Positions 1 to 6,493 of a stretch of 8,471 nt of DNA are shown piece by piece. Each line of letters opens with the position of its first letter. The stretch's first letter is position 1. Source of the stretch: an uncultured Clostridia bacterium (GTDB lineage: Bacteria > Bacillota > Clostridia > Oscillospirales > Oscillospiraceae). The position numbers and the translations under genes are program-made. Under the pieces are notes generated by a model. That model searched no databases. It saw only the letters and a list, made by a program, of their open reading frames with translations, and was not told where the DNA came from. The stretch is from the NCBI GenBank assembly GCA_947383645.1, contig CANDEH010000100.1, forward strand, positions 1-8,471, given 5' to 3'.

Positions 1-656
1 CCCTCCACCACGGCGGTCTTGCCCACGCCGGGCTCCCCGATCAAAACGGGATTGTTCTTGGTCTTCCGGGAGAGGATCTGGATGGTGTGGCGGATCTCGC
101 TGTCCCGACCGATCACCGGGTCCAGCTTCCCCTGCCGGGCCATCTCCACCAGATCCCGCCCGTACTTGGTGAGGGCCTCATACCCCTCCTCCGGGTTCTG
201 GCTGGTAACCCGCTGGCTGCCCCGGACCTTATTGAGCGCCTGCAAAAACTTCTCCCGGTCCACCCCGTACCGCCCTAAAATCCGGGCGCCGGGGGTACCA
301 TTCTCATCAATCAGCGCCAGATACAGGTGCTCCACCGACACATACTCGTCCTTGAACTGCTTCGCGCTCTCCTCCGCCGCGTCCAGCAGCCGCAGCAGCC
401 GCTGGCTGGCGTAGATCTGCCCGCCGCCCCCGGACACCCTGGGCAGCTTCTCAATCTCCCGCTGCACCTCGGCGCTGAGGGCCGCCACATCCAGCCCCAT
501 ATAGGCCAGGAGCTTAGGCACCAGCCCCTCCTCCTGCCGCAGCAGCGCCAGATGAAGGTGCTCCCCATCCACCTGCTGCTGCCCGTACTCCGCGGCAATA
601 CTCTGGCTCTCCGACACCGCCGCCTGAGCATTCTGGGTATACTTATCAATATTCAT
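1..656 (-). CDS. clpB: ATP-dependent disaggregase ClpB, N-terminal part (runs off left edge)
   Basis: Partial gene; the first 218 codons are in the window. ClpB is a cytoplasmic hexameric AAA+ chaperone that pulls apart aggregated proteins together with DnaK. Visible here are the double Clp N-domain (roughly residues 6-60 and 80-140, with the repeated 'EHLHLALL' and 'EHLYLALI' signatures), the linker 'TKYGRDLVEMARQGKLDPVIGR' region at about 163-184, and the Walker A motif GEPGVGKT at 207-214 of the first AAA+ domain. The linker's 'DPVIGRDSEI' is typical of ClpB/ClpC; the spacing and the 'YTQNAQAAV' start favour ClpB. ATG at 656 was chosen because AGGAGG lies 8 nt upstream; the ATG at 660 is out of frame and stops after four codons. 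Control by HrcA is likely because a perfect CIRCE lies upstream. The middle domain that would separate ClpB from ClpC is outside the window. Confidence 0.95.
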   Translation of the reverse strand, partial: MNIDKYTQNAQAAVSESQSIAAEYGQQQVDGEHLHLALLRQEEGLVPKLLAYMGLDVAALSAEVQREIEKLPRVSGGGGQIYASQRLLRLLDAAEESAKQFKDEYVSVEHLYLALIDENGTPGARILGRYGVDREKFLQALNKVRGSQRVTSQNPEEGYEALTKYGRDLVEMARQGKLDPVIGRDSEIRHTIQILSRKTKNNPVLIGEPGVGKTAVVE

Positions 657-698
657 ACATTCCGCCTCCTTCAAGCATAGCTTTCCGATTTCGGCCCT

Positions 699-727
699 AT
701 TGTACACCCGTTCGATAGAAAAGTAAA
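699..727 (-). promoter_or_regulatory. Putative sigma-A promoter of clpB
   Basis: On the minus strand, TTTACT (722-727, -35-like, 4/6 match) and TACAAT (699-704, -10, 5/6 match) are exactly 17 bp apart. Transcription would start near 692, giving a leader of about 35 nt. An alternative -35, TCGACA, lies inside the CIRCE spacer (5/6 match) but has only a poor -10 (TATTTA) downstream. The assignment rests on consensus matching alone. Confidence 0.5.
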
Positions 728-735
728 TAGAAAAA

Positions 736-762
736 TTAGCACTCCCATGTCGAGAGTGCTAA
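736..762 (-). promoter_or_regulatory. CIRCE operator (HrcA binding site)
   Basis: TTAGCACTC, 9 spacer bases, then GAGTGCTAA: a perfect match to the known CIRCE consensus with both 9-bp arms intact. CIRCE is bound by the heat-shock repressor HrcA. It lies 80 bp upstream of the clpB start and 8 bp upstream of the inferred -35 hexamer, so it sits above the best-looking promoter instead of overlapping it. It could instead overlap a weaker promoter using TCGACA within its spacer. Confidence 0.95.
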
Positions 763-782
763 TTTTCTGTGAACAGTCTGTA

Positions 783-814
783 AATTCCTAATTCCTAACT
801 CCTAATTCCTAATT
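783..814. repeat. 7-bp tandem repeat (AATTCCT, about 4.6 units)
   Basis: Units are AATTCCT, AATTCCT, AACTCCT, AATTCCT, then AATT. The array fills the gap between the stop of the downstream XRE-sensor gene (820) and the CIRCE, and is AT-rich against GC-rich surroundings. Only one unit differs, by a single base, which suggests recent expansion or conversion. No function can be assigned from the sequence. Confidence 0.9.
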
Positions 815-819
815 GAGCA

Positions 820-2175
820 TCAAAACCTGACTCCCGGCGACCGCTCCAAAAACTCCCTGGTGAGGCTCCAGTCCTCCATGGTGCCATACTTCTCCCACCC
901 GTCAGGGACCGCCTCCTGCCTTATGGGGAGCCCATTCGCCTTGTCCCGGAAGCTCCCGTAGTTGTACAGGTCCCCGTACCGCACCGTCACCCGGCCGTAC
1001 TCGTCGGTAACCACTAAGGCGTAGCCCACCTCATCGCCGGGCTCCAGCATCACGGACCGCTCCCGCATCCGGAAGAAGAGGAAGTCCTCGAATCCAACCT
1101 CCCGGTACCCCTCCGGCGCCTCCGCAGGCTCGCACCACTCCACCAGGTGCTGATTCTTGAACAGCCCCATCTGCAACACCTCGGCCCTGGCCGCCGGCCC
1201 GGCGCCCAGGCTGCCAGGGACGGCGATGACCAATTGCTCCGGCACGGTGAGCACCCCGTCGGCCAGCACCGCGTCCTCCAGACTGACGCCGTCGTCCCGG
1301 ATCCCGAAGGCCGGCACGGTCTCGCTGTAGAGATCGTAAAACTGCGTGAGAAGCTGGTTCTCCTCCGTGCCGTCTGGCCGGCGGAGCACCGCGTAGACGC
1401 TGATCTCGTCGGTGAGCACGCAGGTGATGGGCGCCTCAAAGGCCCGCCCGGAGGTCTCGCTCCCCTCCGCCGCCACCACGTCCCTGCCGTTGTCCGCCAG
1501 GAAGGTCACCTGCATCCCCGCCTCGTAGACCCTGGGAATGGCTGCGGCCCGGAAGGTCACCGTGTTCCCCCGGAGGTCCCGGGAGACCTTCTCCACCCCG
1601 TAGCCGGAGAAGAGGACGTTCTGGCCCTGGAGCACCTCCGCCACCCGGCCGGTGATGCCGTCGATCTGGCTGCCGACGGAGGTGTTCATATCGCCGATGG
1701 CCTGCCGGAGGTACTGGTTGTCCTCCTTCACCTGCCTCACCTGGCCGGAGAGGTGGAAGAACCCCACCGCGAAGCACAGCACCACCAGGGCGGCGGCCAG
1801 CTTCAGCCTCCTCTGCCGCGCCGACAGGGGCCGGGGCTGGGCGGCGATGTAGCGGCCCGCAATCTCCTCCACCAGACGCATCTGCTCAGCGCTGAGCTCC
1901 TCCGGCGGCGGGGGCGCGCTCTCCGTCTCCTCCGGGGCCGCCGCTGCGTCTGTCTCCCCCGGCCGGGCGGTCTCCCCCCGCTCCTCGCCCAGGAGCCACC
2001 CCACCGATACGCCGAACAGCCGGCTCAGGGCGATGAGCTTGTCGATCTCGGGCAGGGTTACGTCGCCCTCCCATTTACTGATAGACTGCCGGGTAACGCC
2101 CAGGCTCTCCCCCAGGGCCTCCTGGGAGAGCCCCTGCTCCCGCCGCTTCAGGGCAATCCGTTCTCCGATTGTCAT
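820..2175 (-). CDS. Membrane-anchored XRE-family regulator with extracytoplasmic domain (copy A)
   Basis: 451-aa protein of unknown specific function. Residues 1-62 form an XRE/HTH_3 DNA-binding domain (LSQEALGESLGVTRQ, then SISKWEGD and 'LPEIDKL'). Residues 64-95 are an acidic, Pro/Ala-rich linker. A short segment at about 97-124 ends in positive charges before a single hydrophobic stretch at about 125-143. A probable short coiled coil follows (144-182), then a large domain of alternating beta-like segments up to the end. The positive-inside rule puts the HTH in the cytoplasm and the C-terminal domain outside. Start: ATG at 2175, with GGAGG 10 nt upstream; an earlier in-frame ATG at 2208 would read through the ribosome binding site. 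Paralogous along its whole length to the gene at 2254-3649. Inference: a one-component membrane regulator that senses something at or outside the membrane. The ligand is unknown and I do not recognise the ectodomain family. Confidence 0.85.
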   Translation of the reverse strand: MTIGERIALKRREQGLSQEALGESLGVTRQSISKWEGDVTLPEIDKLIALSRLFGVSVGWLLGEERGETARPGETDAAAAPEETESAPPPPEELSAEQMRLVEEIAGRYIAAQPRPLSARQRRLKLAAALVVLCFAVGFFHLSGQVRQVKEDNQYLRQAIGDMNTSVGSQIDGITGRVAEVLQGQNVLFSGYGVEKVSRDLRGNTVTFRAAAIPRVYEAGMQVTFLADNGRDVVAAEGSETSGRAFEAPITCVLTDEISVYAVLRRPDGTEENQLLTQFYDLYSETVPAFGIRDDGVSLEDAVLADGVLTVPEQLVIAVPGSLGAGPAARAEVLQMGLFKNQHLVEWCEPAEAPEGYREVGFEDFLFFRMRERSVMLEPGDEVGYALVVTDEYGRVTVRYGDLYNYGSFRDKANGLPIRQEAVPDGWEKYGTMEDWSLTREFLERSPGVRF

Positions 2176-2203
2176 AGGACATTCGCCTCCTTTTCTACCG
2201 CCG

Positions 2204-2232
2204 AGCATAGCAGACGGGCCCCCAAAACGCCA
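2204..2232 (-). promoter_or_regulatory. Putative promoter of XRE-sensor copy A
   Basis: TATGCT (2204-2209) is a 4/6 -10 match 28 nt before the start codon. The hexamer 17 bp upstream, TGGCGT (2227-2232), is a weak -35. The block 'TGGTGGCGTTTT ... CTGCTATGCTCG' is shared with the corresponding region above copy B (3674-3706), which supports a regulatory role more than the hexamer scores do. Confidence 0.35.
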
Positions 2233-2251
2233 CCAATCGGGGCGTTCTTTT

Positions 2252-2270
2252 TGTCAACCGGAGGTTGACA
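2252..2270. promoter_or_regulatory. Perfect palindrome, candidate operator for XRE-sensor copy A
   Basis: TGTCAACC-GGA-GGTTGACA: 8-bp perfect arms around a 3-base centre, about 80 bp upstream of the copy A start and overlapping the stop codon of copy B (2254-2256). Each arm contains TTGACA, but no -10 box follows at 16-18 bp in either direction, so a protein-binding site is more likely than a promoter. The matching place above copy B holds only a degraded version (TGTCGACC near 3723). Neither side has a U-tract fitting a terminator in the correct orientation. Confidence 0.4.
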
Positions 2271-3649
2271 GGCCCAGATTTTCCTTGGAAACAGGGACCT
2301 CGTGACCGGGAGCCTTCTCCAAATCCTCCTCCGTCAGCCCCCATGCCTCCAGCCACGCATACTGCTCATAGCCCAGCTCCCACGGCATGGTCACACCCTC
2401 CCCGGGCAGTCCCGCGATATCGCCGTAGTCGTAGACCTCCCCGTAGCGGACGTCAATAGTGCCATAGCCGTTGTTCTCCTCATTGAAGTCGCTGTGGACA
2501 ATCAGGGCATAGCAGAGGGTGTCCCCCTCCGCAAAGTCCACAGCCATCTGCTCCCGCTGGAAGAAGAAGCTCCCCCCCATAGATGTCGGGATACTCTGCC
2601 ACGTTAAAGTAGGAGCCCCGGGTCTCCGACGGGTCAACCGGCGTACACCAGGCCACCAGCTCCCGGTTTTTGAACAGCCCCAGCCACACCCGCTTCACGA
2701 CGGTGTTGGACCCATGGAGCCTCTGGGGGTGGACATAGGTCGCCTGCGCCGGAATAAACACCCGCTCCGGGTCATCCGCCGGGTGAAGCTCCATCCCCCA
2801 GATTTCGCCGTTGCGGGCCAGCACAACGTCGCTAAAGGAGGCGGTGCGGGCCATGGACATCTGCCCCAGCATCTGCCGCTCCTCGCTGCCGTCGGGATAG
2901 CGGAACACCACAAAGAGCTTGATGTCGTCCGTCCTCTCGCAGGTCACCTCCGCCTCAAACTTCCGCCCCGGCCGCAGCGTCCCGACCGCCTCAACGGGGC
3001 CGTCGCCGCTGTCGGCGGTGAAAATCGCCTCCATCCCCTCCTCGTAATTCTTGGGGATGGCATAGGCATAGAAGGTCAGCGTAAAATTTCTGCTGTCAAT
3101 CGCCGTATCCCACACATCAAAGTCGGCGGTGACCTCATTCTCCCCCTTGACGATCATGGGGACCCCGTCAACGCGAATCTTTGGCTCCTCCGCCGTCATC
3201 TGCTCCACCCCGCCGGCGATGGCGTCCACCGTCTCCCCCAGGCTCCGGCCCTGCTCCTCCACCCGGCGGAGCTGCCCGGCCAGCCCCGCCAGGGCCGCCA
3301 TCAGGCACACCGCCGCTGCTCCCCCGGCCAGCCAGCCCAGCCGGCGGCGGCGGCCCTCTGTCCGCTCCCGGGCAACCAGGTAGCGGGACACAATCTCCCC
3401 CACCAGCCGCATCTGCTGCTCGCTGAGCTCCGCCGCCGGCGGCTGCTCCCCGTCCTCCTCGCCCAGGAGCCAGCCCACGGATACGCCAAACAGTCGGCTC
3501 ATGCCGACCAGCTTGTCAATCTCCGGCAGGGAGCCGTCCCCCTCCCACTTGCTGATGGACTGCCGGGTGACGCCCAGGCTCTCCCCCAACGCCTCCTGGC
3601 TGAGCCCCGCCTCCCGCCGCTTCTCCGCGATTCTCTGTCCAATTGTCAT
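2254..3649 (-). pseudogene. Membrane-anchored XRE-family regulator (copy B), split by a frameshift in a G7 run
   Basis: The reading frame from ATG 3649 encodes 359 residues that align with copy A, then leaves frame at seven consecutive G on the coding strand (2572-2578) and ends at a stop at 2480. The homologous remainder continues in another frame from 2571 to the stop at 2254. With six G the product would be 464 aa. Domains: XRE HTH 1-62 (LSQEALGESLGVTRQ, SISKWEGD), short linker, basic RRRR before a hydrophobic segment at about 105-125, a probable coiled coil to about 150, then an extracytoplasmic domain carrying 'GLFKNRELVAWC' (copy A: 'GLFKNQHLVEWC') and, after the shift, 'VRYGEVYDYG' (copy A: 'VRYGDLYNYG'). 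Start supported by AAGGAG about 8 nt upstream and by identity with the copy A start. As written, the product loses its last quarter. A sequencing error, slippage-based expression or phase variation are alternatives to a dead gene. Confidence 0.8.
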
Positions 3650-3673
3650 GGCAGATCACTCCTTTCTGCGGCG

Positions 3674-3706
3674 AGCATAGCAGGAAAAGGACCAAAAACG
3701 CCACCA
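3674..3706 (-). promoter_or_regulatory. Putative promoter region of XRE-sensor copy B, conserved with copy A
   Basis: TATGCT at 3674-3679 (4/6 -10 match), 24 nt before the start codon, with GTGGCGTTTT upstream. The layout matches 2204-2232 above copy A, as does the more distal GACAAAAAGAA stretch. A second possible promoter lies further up: TATACT (3764-3769) with TTGCAG (3787-3792) at 17-bp spacing, inside and just beyond the terminator hairpin. Confidence 0.35.
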
Positions 3707-3766
3707 ACCAGGGGCTTCTTTTTGTCGACCCACAGTTGCAGCGGCCCGAAATTCCACACCATAAGT

Positions 3767-3805
3767 ATAAAACAGGAGGCCCGCACCTGCAAGCCCCCTG
3801 TTTTT
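3767..3805. terminator. Bidirectional intrinsic terminator after the sigma/anti-sigma operon
   Basis: ACAGGAGGC (3772-3780) pairs with GCCCCCTGT (3793-3801) as a 9-bp stem with one G-U pair and a 12-base loop. On the minus strand it is followed by TTTTATA; on the plus strand by TTTTT. It lies about 20 bp past the stop of the anti-sigma-like gene (3826) and separates that operon from XRE copy B. Confidence 0.7.
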
Positions 3806-3825
3806 GCCTGTTTTGCCAGCGGCCC

Positions 3826-4650
3826 TCACGGGTCGATTGCGGTGTCGCCCAGCAGGATGGTGATGCCCCGCTCCTCCATCCACTGCAGGTTCCCGATGGA
3901 CACGGTGCTCTCCGTCACCGCGAAGCCCTGGGGCTCCTCCACGGTGAGCACGCCGTCCGCCGGCACCGCGGCGCTCTCCAGCACCAGCTCCGCAGTGCAG
4001 CCGTCGGGGAGGCCGAAACGGTGGGCGCCGTCCTCCAGCACCTCCATATTCCTCGACCAGTCCACCAGCTCCGCCCCGTCCCAGCGCAGAGTCATGGCGC
4101 AGCCCTCCGTGCCGGTGTTGGTGAGGACATACCGGTCCTCCGAGCGCACACTGCCGTCCTCGAAGAAGGTCAGCGTCAGCGTCCGGGTTCCGGTAACGCA
4201 CTCCGCCGCCCCCTCCGCCGTCAGCGCAGGAATCTTCTGCGCAAGCGCAACGGGTCCGCCGCTGCCATAGCTCCACTCCCCGGAGGGCGGCTCCCCCACA
4301 GCCGGTCCGGTGGGCGGCGGCGCGGCGTCCCCGGGCTCCGCGCCCTCCGGCGGCAGGGCGGTGTTGGCGTCCCAGCCGTCGCCGGCACTGTCCCCGCTGA
4401 CAGCGCCGCCGTTGGCGCTGCCGGAGCTGCCGTTCCAGCCGTCGCCGCCGGAGCTGCCCATGCGCACCTGGCTCAGGGCGAAGGCCCCGCCCACGATCAG
4501 CGCCAGACAGGCGGCCAGGGCCGCGTACCGCCGCCACTCCGCCGGAACGGTCCAGCGGTGACGCCGGACAAACCGGTAGTCCCCGGCCTCGTCCACATAG
4601 TCGGAGCGCACATTGGTGATCGCGTCAAAGATCCGCTCCGCGCCGCTCAT
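3826..4650 (-). CDS. Putative membrane-anchored anti-sigma factor (partner of the ECF sigma factor)
   Basis: 274-aa single-pass protein. Residues 1-40 are cytoplasmic and charged (IFDAITNVRSDYVDEAGDYR, then RRHRW), about 42-60 is the membrane segment (ALAACLALIVGGAFAL), 64-95 is a Gly/Ser/Asn-rich linker containing GDGW twice, 100-124 is Pro-rich, and from about 135 there is an extracytoplasmic domain of short beta-like segments ending 'ILLGDTAIDP'. The HxxxCxxC motif of zinc anti-sigma factors is absent. Start ATG 4650 overlaps the sigma-factor stop by four bases (ATGA), so the two are translationally coupled; GAGGGGG lies 7-9 nt upstream. The frame stays open further upstream inside the sigma gene, but that extension encodes low-complexity shadow sequence. 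The anti-sigma role is inferred from position, topology and the N-terminal segment, which resembles proteins encoded after ECF sigma genes in clostridia. A signal-sensing protein without sigma binding is possible. Confidence 0.75.
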   Translation of the reverse strand: MSGAERIFDAITNVRSDYVDEAGDYRFVRRHRWTVPAEWRRYAALAACLALIVGGAFALSQVRMGSSGGDGWNGSSGSANGGAVSGDSAGDGWDANTALPPEGAEPGDAAPPPTGPAVGEPPSGEWSYGSGGPVALAQKIPALTAEGAAECVTGTRTLTLTFFEDGSVRSEDRYVLTNTGTEGCAMTLRWDGAELVDWSRNMEVLEDGAHRFGLPDGCTAELVLESAAVPADGVLTVEEPQGFAVTESTVSIGNLQWMEERGITILLGDTAIDP

Positions 4651-5204
4651 ACCGCCACCCCCTCGCTCTCCAGATACCGCCGCAGTCCCTCCCGCAGCCG
4701 TGTTAAACGCTTGGTCAGAGCATTGGGCCGCACCCCCAGCTCCCCGGCCAGCTCCCCCACGGCGTCGCCGTACCAGTACCGCCGGAGGAACAGCGCCCGG
4801 TCCTCCCCGCCCAGGGTGCCCAGCCAGCGCTCGATCAGCTCCGTCAGCTCCCCGGCCTCCGCCCGGTGGCTCACGCTCTCCGGCGCGCTGACGCACTCCC
4901 CCAGCTCCGAGAGGAGCACCTCCGCCCCGGCGTACCGCTTCCGGGCGTGGAGGGCGCGGTAGCGGCTGATGGAGAAGTTGCGCACGATCCGCCCCAGGTA
5001 GGCCCGCAGGCTGTCCGGCCGCTGGGGCGGCATGGTGTCCCAGGCCTTCAGATAGCTGTCGCTGACGCACTCCTCGCTGTCGGAGAAGCTGCGCAGGATG
5101 TTCATGGCGATGCGGCGGCAGAGGGAGCCGTACTTGCTGTCCGTCTCCGCGATGGCCCGCTCATCCCGCTGCCAGTACAGCGCGATGATCCCGGTATCCT
5201 CCAT
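4647..5204 (-). CDS. ECF-type RNA polymerase sigma factor (sigma-70 family)
   Basis: 185 aa, the usual length for a group 4 sigma factor. Region 2 spans about 10-92: 'AMNILRSFSDSEECVSDSYLKAW' (33-55) is the region 2.1/2.2 core-binding part, and 'LRAYLGRIVRNFSISRYR' (66-83) contains the -10 recognition helix. Region 4 spans about 118-180, with the helix-turn-helix AVGELAGELGVRPNALTKRL at 148-167 for the -35 element. Region 3 is absent, as expected. Start ATG 5204 has AAGGGGG about 9 nt upstream. The downstream anti-sigma-like gene overlaps its stop by four bases, the standard arrangement for a membrane-regulated sigma factor. A CATAAT (5236-5241) lies 32 nt upstream but has no convincing -35; the leader also contains AGAGAGAA twice. 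Target promoters cannot be predicted from this window. Confidence 0.9.
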   Translation of the reverse strand: MEDTGIIALYWQRDERAIAETDSKYGSLCRRIAMNILRSFSDSEECVSDSYLKAWDTMPPQRPDSLRAYLGRIVRNFSISRYRALHARKRYAGAEVLLSELGECVSAPESVSHRAEAGELTELIERWLGTLGGEDRALFLRRYWYGDAVGELAGELGVRPNALTKRLTRLREGLRRYLESEGVAV

Positions 5205-5276
5205 CCCCGCGCCCCCTTTCTCTCTGGTTCTCTCTATTATGACGCAGCCGGGCGTACAATGTGCCGCCGCCGGCCC

Positions 5277-6419
5277 CTATTTTTTCACGTTCAGCAGCTT
5301 TCTAAGCTCCTGCCCTTTCTCCTCCCAGTCCTCCACCCAGTCGCCGGCGCTGACCTTCAGCAGCACCCCCACCGCCTCCAGGAGGGTCTGCCGTGTCTCC
5401 TTGTCAAAATCCTTGTAGCGGCGGATCATGGCGCTCACCGCCCCCATCCTGTCGCTGTCCAGGTCGGTAAGGGTCCGGGCGTTGGTGCTGCCCAGCACCT
5501 CGAAGAGGGCGTCCACAAACCGCTCCCGCTGCCCGTCGTCCATGGCGCCGATGAAGTCCCGGATGGTCTGGTCCCCGGTGCGCCCCGCCTGGGAGATCCC
5601 CTGCCGCCGGACAAAGCGGTTCCCCAGCACCTCCCAGCTGAACCCGTCGTGCTGGTAGATCCCCTTCCCGCAGCTGGCCACCACGCCATAGTTCTCATCG
5701 TGCTCCAGCAGCATTCCCACAATGGAGGACCGGGGCACGATGGTGTGGATGCGCTCCCGCAGGGCCTGGTACGCCGCCGTCTCCACCAGGGACTCCTTGA
5801 ATCCCGGGCCGTCGTTGTTGTACACCGCCTTGATCCGCCGCTGAATTCTGCCCCCGCAGTGGACGGCGCTGTACACCGCCAGATTTCCCCCCTTGGAGTG
5901 TCCGCCGAGGATCAGCTTCTTCCCCGGGTAGGCCGCCGCCGCGGCCTTCACGTACTCCACCGCGATGGGCTGACTGGGCACCGTGGGGAGAAAGGCCATG
6001 TTGAAGTCCTCCTTCCAGCCCACCAGCGTGTCGTCGGTGCCCCGGAAGGCGATATAGACGCTGCCGTCTCCGATGTCCACCGTCAGCGCGGCAAACTGGG
6101 CCTCCCGCCCGGTGTCGATGTGGGAGCAGAACCCTCCCAGGCCCATCCCGGCAAACCGGGGACTTTGGACCATCCGCCTGGCCATGGTGAGGATCTGGTC
6201 GGGCACCAGCACGCCCATGCTCAGCTCCTGCCCCTCATGGCGGCGGAAGTAGGCGGTCACCGCCTCCCCCAGGGGCGCCATCTCCCCCTCCGCCGGCACA
6301 ATCCCCCCCAGATCCAGGAAGCAAAACTCCGAGAGAATCAGATTGTCCACCTCGTTAAAGGGGTCCTGCGCCACCGTCAGATCCCCCCGCCAGTCGATAT
6401 AGTCGATCATATTTGCCAT
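5277..6419 (-). CDS. DUF2974 / Mbeg1-like alpha/beta-hydrolase (putative lipase/esterase)
   Basis: 380 aa. The core is an alpha/beta-hydrolase: a beta strand then 'YIAFRGTDDT' (122-131, the FRGT motif of lipase-like folds), the nucleophile elbow GGHSKGG at 172-178 with Ser175, 'NNDGPGF' at 201-207 giving Asp203 as a possible acid, and 'YQHDGFSW' near 255-262 with His257 as candidate catalytic base. These features fit the DUF2974 (Mbeg1-like) family common in Clostridia; its substrates are poorly known. There is no signal peptide or membrane segment, so it is likely cytoplasmic. The C-terminal 100 residues are helical and charged. Start ATG 6419 has AAGGAG 9 nt upstream; an internal ATG three codons later is less well placed. 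The sigma-factor gene begins 72 bp after its stop in the same direction, so they may share a transcript. A link between hydrolase and sigma factor is inference. Confidence 0.88.
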   Translation of the reverse strand: MANMIDYIDWRGDLTVAQDPFNEVDNLILSEFCFLDLGGIVPAEGEMAPLGEAVTAYFRRHEGQELSMGVLVPDQILTMARRMVQSPRFAGMGLGGFCSHIDTGREAQFAALTVDIGDGSVYIAFRGTDDTLVGWKEDFNMAFLPTVPSQPIAVEYVKAAAAAYPGKKLILGGHSKGGNLAVYSAVHCGGRIQRRIKAVYNNDGPGFKESLVETAAYQALRERIHTIVPRSSIVGMLLEHDENYGVVASCGKGIYQHDGFSWEVLGNRFVRRQGISQAGRTGDQTIRDFIGAMDDGQRERFVDALFEVLGSTNARTLTDLDSDRMGAVSAMIRRYKDFDKETRQTLLEAVGVLLKVSAGDWVEDWEEKGQELRKLLNVKK

Positions 6420-6450
6420 CGCCGCCGTCTCCTTTCCGATCTGAAACTGT

Positions 6451-6456
6451 ACTATA
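6451..6456 (-). promoter_or_regulatory. Possible -10 box for the hydrolase gene
   Basis: TATAGT on the minus strand (5/6 match), 31 nt before the start codon. The hexamer 17 bp upstream is TTCCGG, a poor -35, so the promoter would need an activator or another sigma factor. Low confidence. Confidence 0.3.
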
Positions 6457-6493
6457 CCTGCCGCAGTAAAAATCCGGAAGGTATATGCGCCCT

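Noticed and set aside
1147..2268. 373-codon plus-strand open frame opposite XRE copy A
   Set aside because: Biased composition and no recognisable domain; the minus strand encodes a clear HTH and membrane protein.
2252..2270. TTGACA hexamers as -35 boxes on both strands
   Set aside because: No -10-like hexamer at 16-18 bp in either direction; they are better explained as arms of the palindrome.
2519..4270. 583-codon plus-strand open frame opposite the XRE copy B and anti-sigma-like genes
   Set aside because: Antisense shadow in GC-rich DNA: low-complexity Pro/Arg/His/Leu composition, no domain, and it spans two real minus-strand genes and a terminator.
3826..5070. A 414-codon version of the anti-sigma-like gene starting inside the sigma factor gene
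   Set aside because: The extra 140 residues are the sigma gene read in another frame, with low complexity; the ATGA start at 4650 is the natural one.
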